Source: an uncultured Mycoplasmatota bacterium
Lineage (GTDB): Bacteria; Bacillota_I; Bacilli_A; RF39; UBA660
Assembly (NCBI GenBank): GCA_900542735.1
Contig: UQOS01000004.1
Span: 1 to 64,000 of the forward strand
DNA: 64,000 nt
Reading direction: 5' to 3'
This document shows, in pieces, positions 62,773 through 64,000 of the stretch (positions are counted from its first letter, which is position 1; each line of letters begins with the position of its first letter). A model generated the notes under the pieces. The model did no database searches, was not told where the DNA came from, and saw only the letters and a list, made by a program, of their open reading frames with translations. The position numbers and the translations under genes were made by a program.

Positions 62773-64000
62773 ATGTTAAAAATTGTAACCGATATTTTAT
62801 GGAGTATCGCTATTGTTTTTTTACTAGGTGGTGGACTATATTTTAGTATCAAACTAGGTTTTCCACAATTAAAGTTAAGGCCTTTATTTAGTGGATTCAA
62901 AACTGATGATAAGACAAATGTATCACCATTTAAAAGTCTAACTATGTCACTTGCTGCTAGAGTAGGAGTTGGTTCTTTAGCAGGAATTGCATTAGCTATT
63001 TATATAGGAGGTCCAGGTACCATTTTTTGGATATGGGTAACAGGCATCATCACTTCTATTAATGCTTTTTGTGAAAGCTATATGGGTGCTAAATACCAAG
63101 TAAAAGATGGTAGTTCTTATCAAGGAGGACCTTCTTTTTATATTGAAAAAGGCTTACATAGTAAAAAGTTAGCAGTTATTTATTCTATTTTAATTATCAT
63201 AGCGTATATTGTTGGCTTTATGACGATACAAGCTAACACAATTGCAACTTCACTACACGAATATTATAATTTTGAGCCTATAATAATAGGGATTATTCTA
63301 GCTATTATTTCTTTTATATCTATTATGAAAGGATTAAATAGTATTGTAAATATTACGAGTAAATTAGTTCCTTTAATGGGATTAGGTTATATTTTATTAA
63401 GTATTATAGTAATTATTCTAAATATACAGAAACTACCAGCTACTATTATGACGATTATAATGAGTAGTTTTAATTTAAAATCTGTAACATCAGGAGTAAT
63501 ATCTACTTTTATCATTGGAATTCAAAGAGGTGTATTTTCAACTGAAGCAGGACTAGGAACAGGTTCAATTGCCTCTTCTTGTTCTCATTCTAAAAATAAA
63601 ATAGGACTAGGTCTTATTCAAATATTAGGTATTTATTTTACAGTATTTATTGTTTGTACATCTACTGCACTAATCATTCTAACATCAGACTATACGAAAT
63701 TAACATTTGAGAATATGAATGGAATAGAATTAACTCAATATGCACTTAATTACCACTTAGGAAAAGTAGGCATCTTAGTTTTAATCATTTCTTTAATATT
63801 TTTAGCTTATTCTACAATTATAGCTGGTTACTATTACGGAGAAAGTAGTCTAAAATACCTTCGAAAAAATGTAACACCATTTCAAATTAATCTTCTAAAA
63901 ACAGTAACCGTCTTATTACTAGTAATAGGAAGTATTACTAGTCCAACCCTACTTTGGAATATAGTAGATATTTTAGTAGCAATTCTAGCAATTATTAATA
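62773..64000 (+). CDS. Sodium:alanine/glycine symporter (AGCS family), truncated by window end
   Basis: The frame from the ATG at 62773 (AGGTGATGAT upstream) stays open to the window end, about 409 codons. The visible sequence has many membrane segments and AGCS signatures: FKSLTMSLAARVGVGSLAGI near residues 57-76, NAFCESYMGAKYQVKDG, QGGPSFYIEKGL, and FSTEAGLGTGSIASS near residue 257. Most of the protein is present. It probably couples sodium to uptake of alanine or glycine. Confidence 0.93.
   Translation, partial: MLKIVTDILWSIAIVFLLGGGLYFSIKLGFPQLKLRPLFSGFKTDDKTNVSPFKSLTMSLAARVGVGSLAGIALAIYIGGPGTIFWIWVTGIITSINAFCESYMGAKYQVKDGSSYQGGPSFYIEKGLHSKKLAVIYSILIIIAYIVGFMTIQANTIATSLHEYYNFEPIIIGIILAIISFISIMKGLNSIVNITSKLVPLMGLGYILLSIIVIILNIQKLPATIMTIIMSSFNLKSVTSGVISTFIIGIQRGVFSTEAGLGTGSIASSCSHSKNKIGLGLIQILGIYFTVFIVCTSTALIILTSDYTKLTFENMNGIELTQYALNYHLGKVGILVLIISLIFLAYSTIIAGYYYGESSLKYLRKNVTPFQINLLKTVTVLLLVIGSITSPTLLWNIVDILVAILAIIN

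Noticed and set aside
1..64000. Assignment to Mycoplasma or another mollicute because of the AT-richness.
   Set aside because: TGA is used as a normal stop, tryptophan is TGG, and cell-wall and sporulation genes (M23 and 3D-domain proteins, yabG, spoVT, bofA) are present.

Overview
This window is the replication-origin region of a strongly AT-rich bacterial chromosome from the Bacillota. TGA is used as a stop (for example the last codons of yabG, holB and mnmG) and tryptophan is TGG, so this is not a Mycoplasma-type code. Gene order follows the Bacillus subtilis origin closely. Sporulation-linked genes (yabG, spoVT, bofA, spoVG) sit at their usual places, which suggests a spore-forming or formerly spore-forming lineage of the Bacilli type, perhaps a gut-associated low-GC group. 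The exact taxon cannot be fixed from the sequence.

Layout. oriC lies around dnaA (DnaA boxes at about 33.34-33.44 kb and 34.90-35.06 kb, with a DnaA-trio tract next to tandem boxes in the dnaA-dnaN gap). Left of it nearly everything is on the minus strand and right of it nearly everything is on the plus strand, so transcription runs with replication on both arms. Left arm, moving away from oriC: dnaA, dnaN, a ComK-family gene, recF, gyrB, gyrA, a 1.5-kb gene-free array, SRP RNA, tadA, dnaX, ebfC, recR, bofA, holB, ricT, a TrmN6-like methyltransferase gene, rsmI, pth, mfd, a head-on membrane protein gene, a coiled-coil protein gene, spoVT, a T-box leader with dut-metG, an acetyltransferase gene, tatD, a 3D-domain protein gene, a SipW/TasA-like export cluster, ksgA, yabG, veg, spoVG, and the start of a third TasA-like gene. 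Right arm: rpmH, rnpA, yidC, jag, mnmE, mnmG, rsmG, noc, soj, spo0J, mscS, a DUF951 gene, an AbgT transporter gene, ychF, a gene of unknown function, a BI-1 family gene, rpsF-ssb-rpsR, a DHH phosphodiesterase gene, rplI, dnaB, an M23 peptidase gene, yycJ, rlmH, an M3-like peptidase gene on the opposite strand, a two-component system with an FtsX-type ABC transporter, an XRE regulator gene and a truncated AGCS symporter gene.

The standout region is the array at 24302-25778. It holds seven parS sites (six exact copies of TGTTTCACGTGAAACA and one with a single mismatch). They are interleaved with four Noc-binding-type palindromes (TATTTCCCGGGAAATA and variants) and five DnaA-box-like 9-mers. Four times the order is parS, then TGTGGAAAA, then the Noc site, within about 43 bp. 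The spacers between sites are themselves related, forming two diverged tandem copies of a unit of about 610-620 bp, so the region looks like a small bacterial centromere with higher-order repeats. Three further exact Noc sites lie at 17568, 22485 (inside dnaX) and 38692. The cognate proteins Noc, Soj and Spo0J are encoded on the other side of oriC. This Noc lacks the N-terminal membrane-binding helix known in B. subtilis and carries an acidic, proline-rich insertion instead.

Other notable points: a ComK homologue lacking the C-terminal degradation region sits where yaaA normally lies; a T-box leader precedes dut-metG; GdpP is reduced to its DHH-DHHA1 part; GyrA has an N-terminal low-complexity extension; ribosomal protein L34 is only 40 residues.
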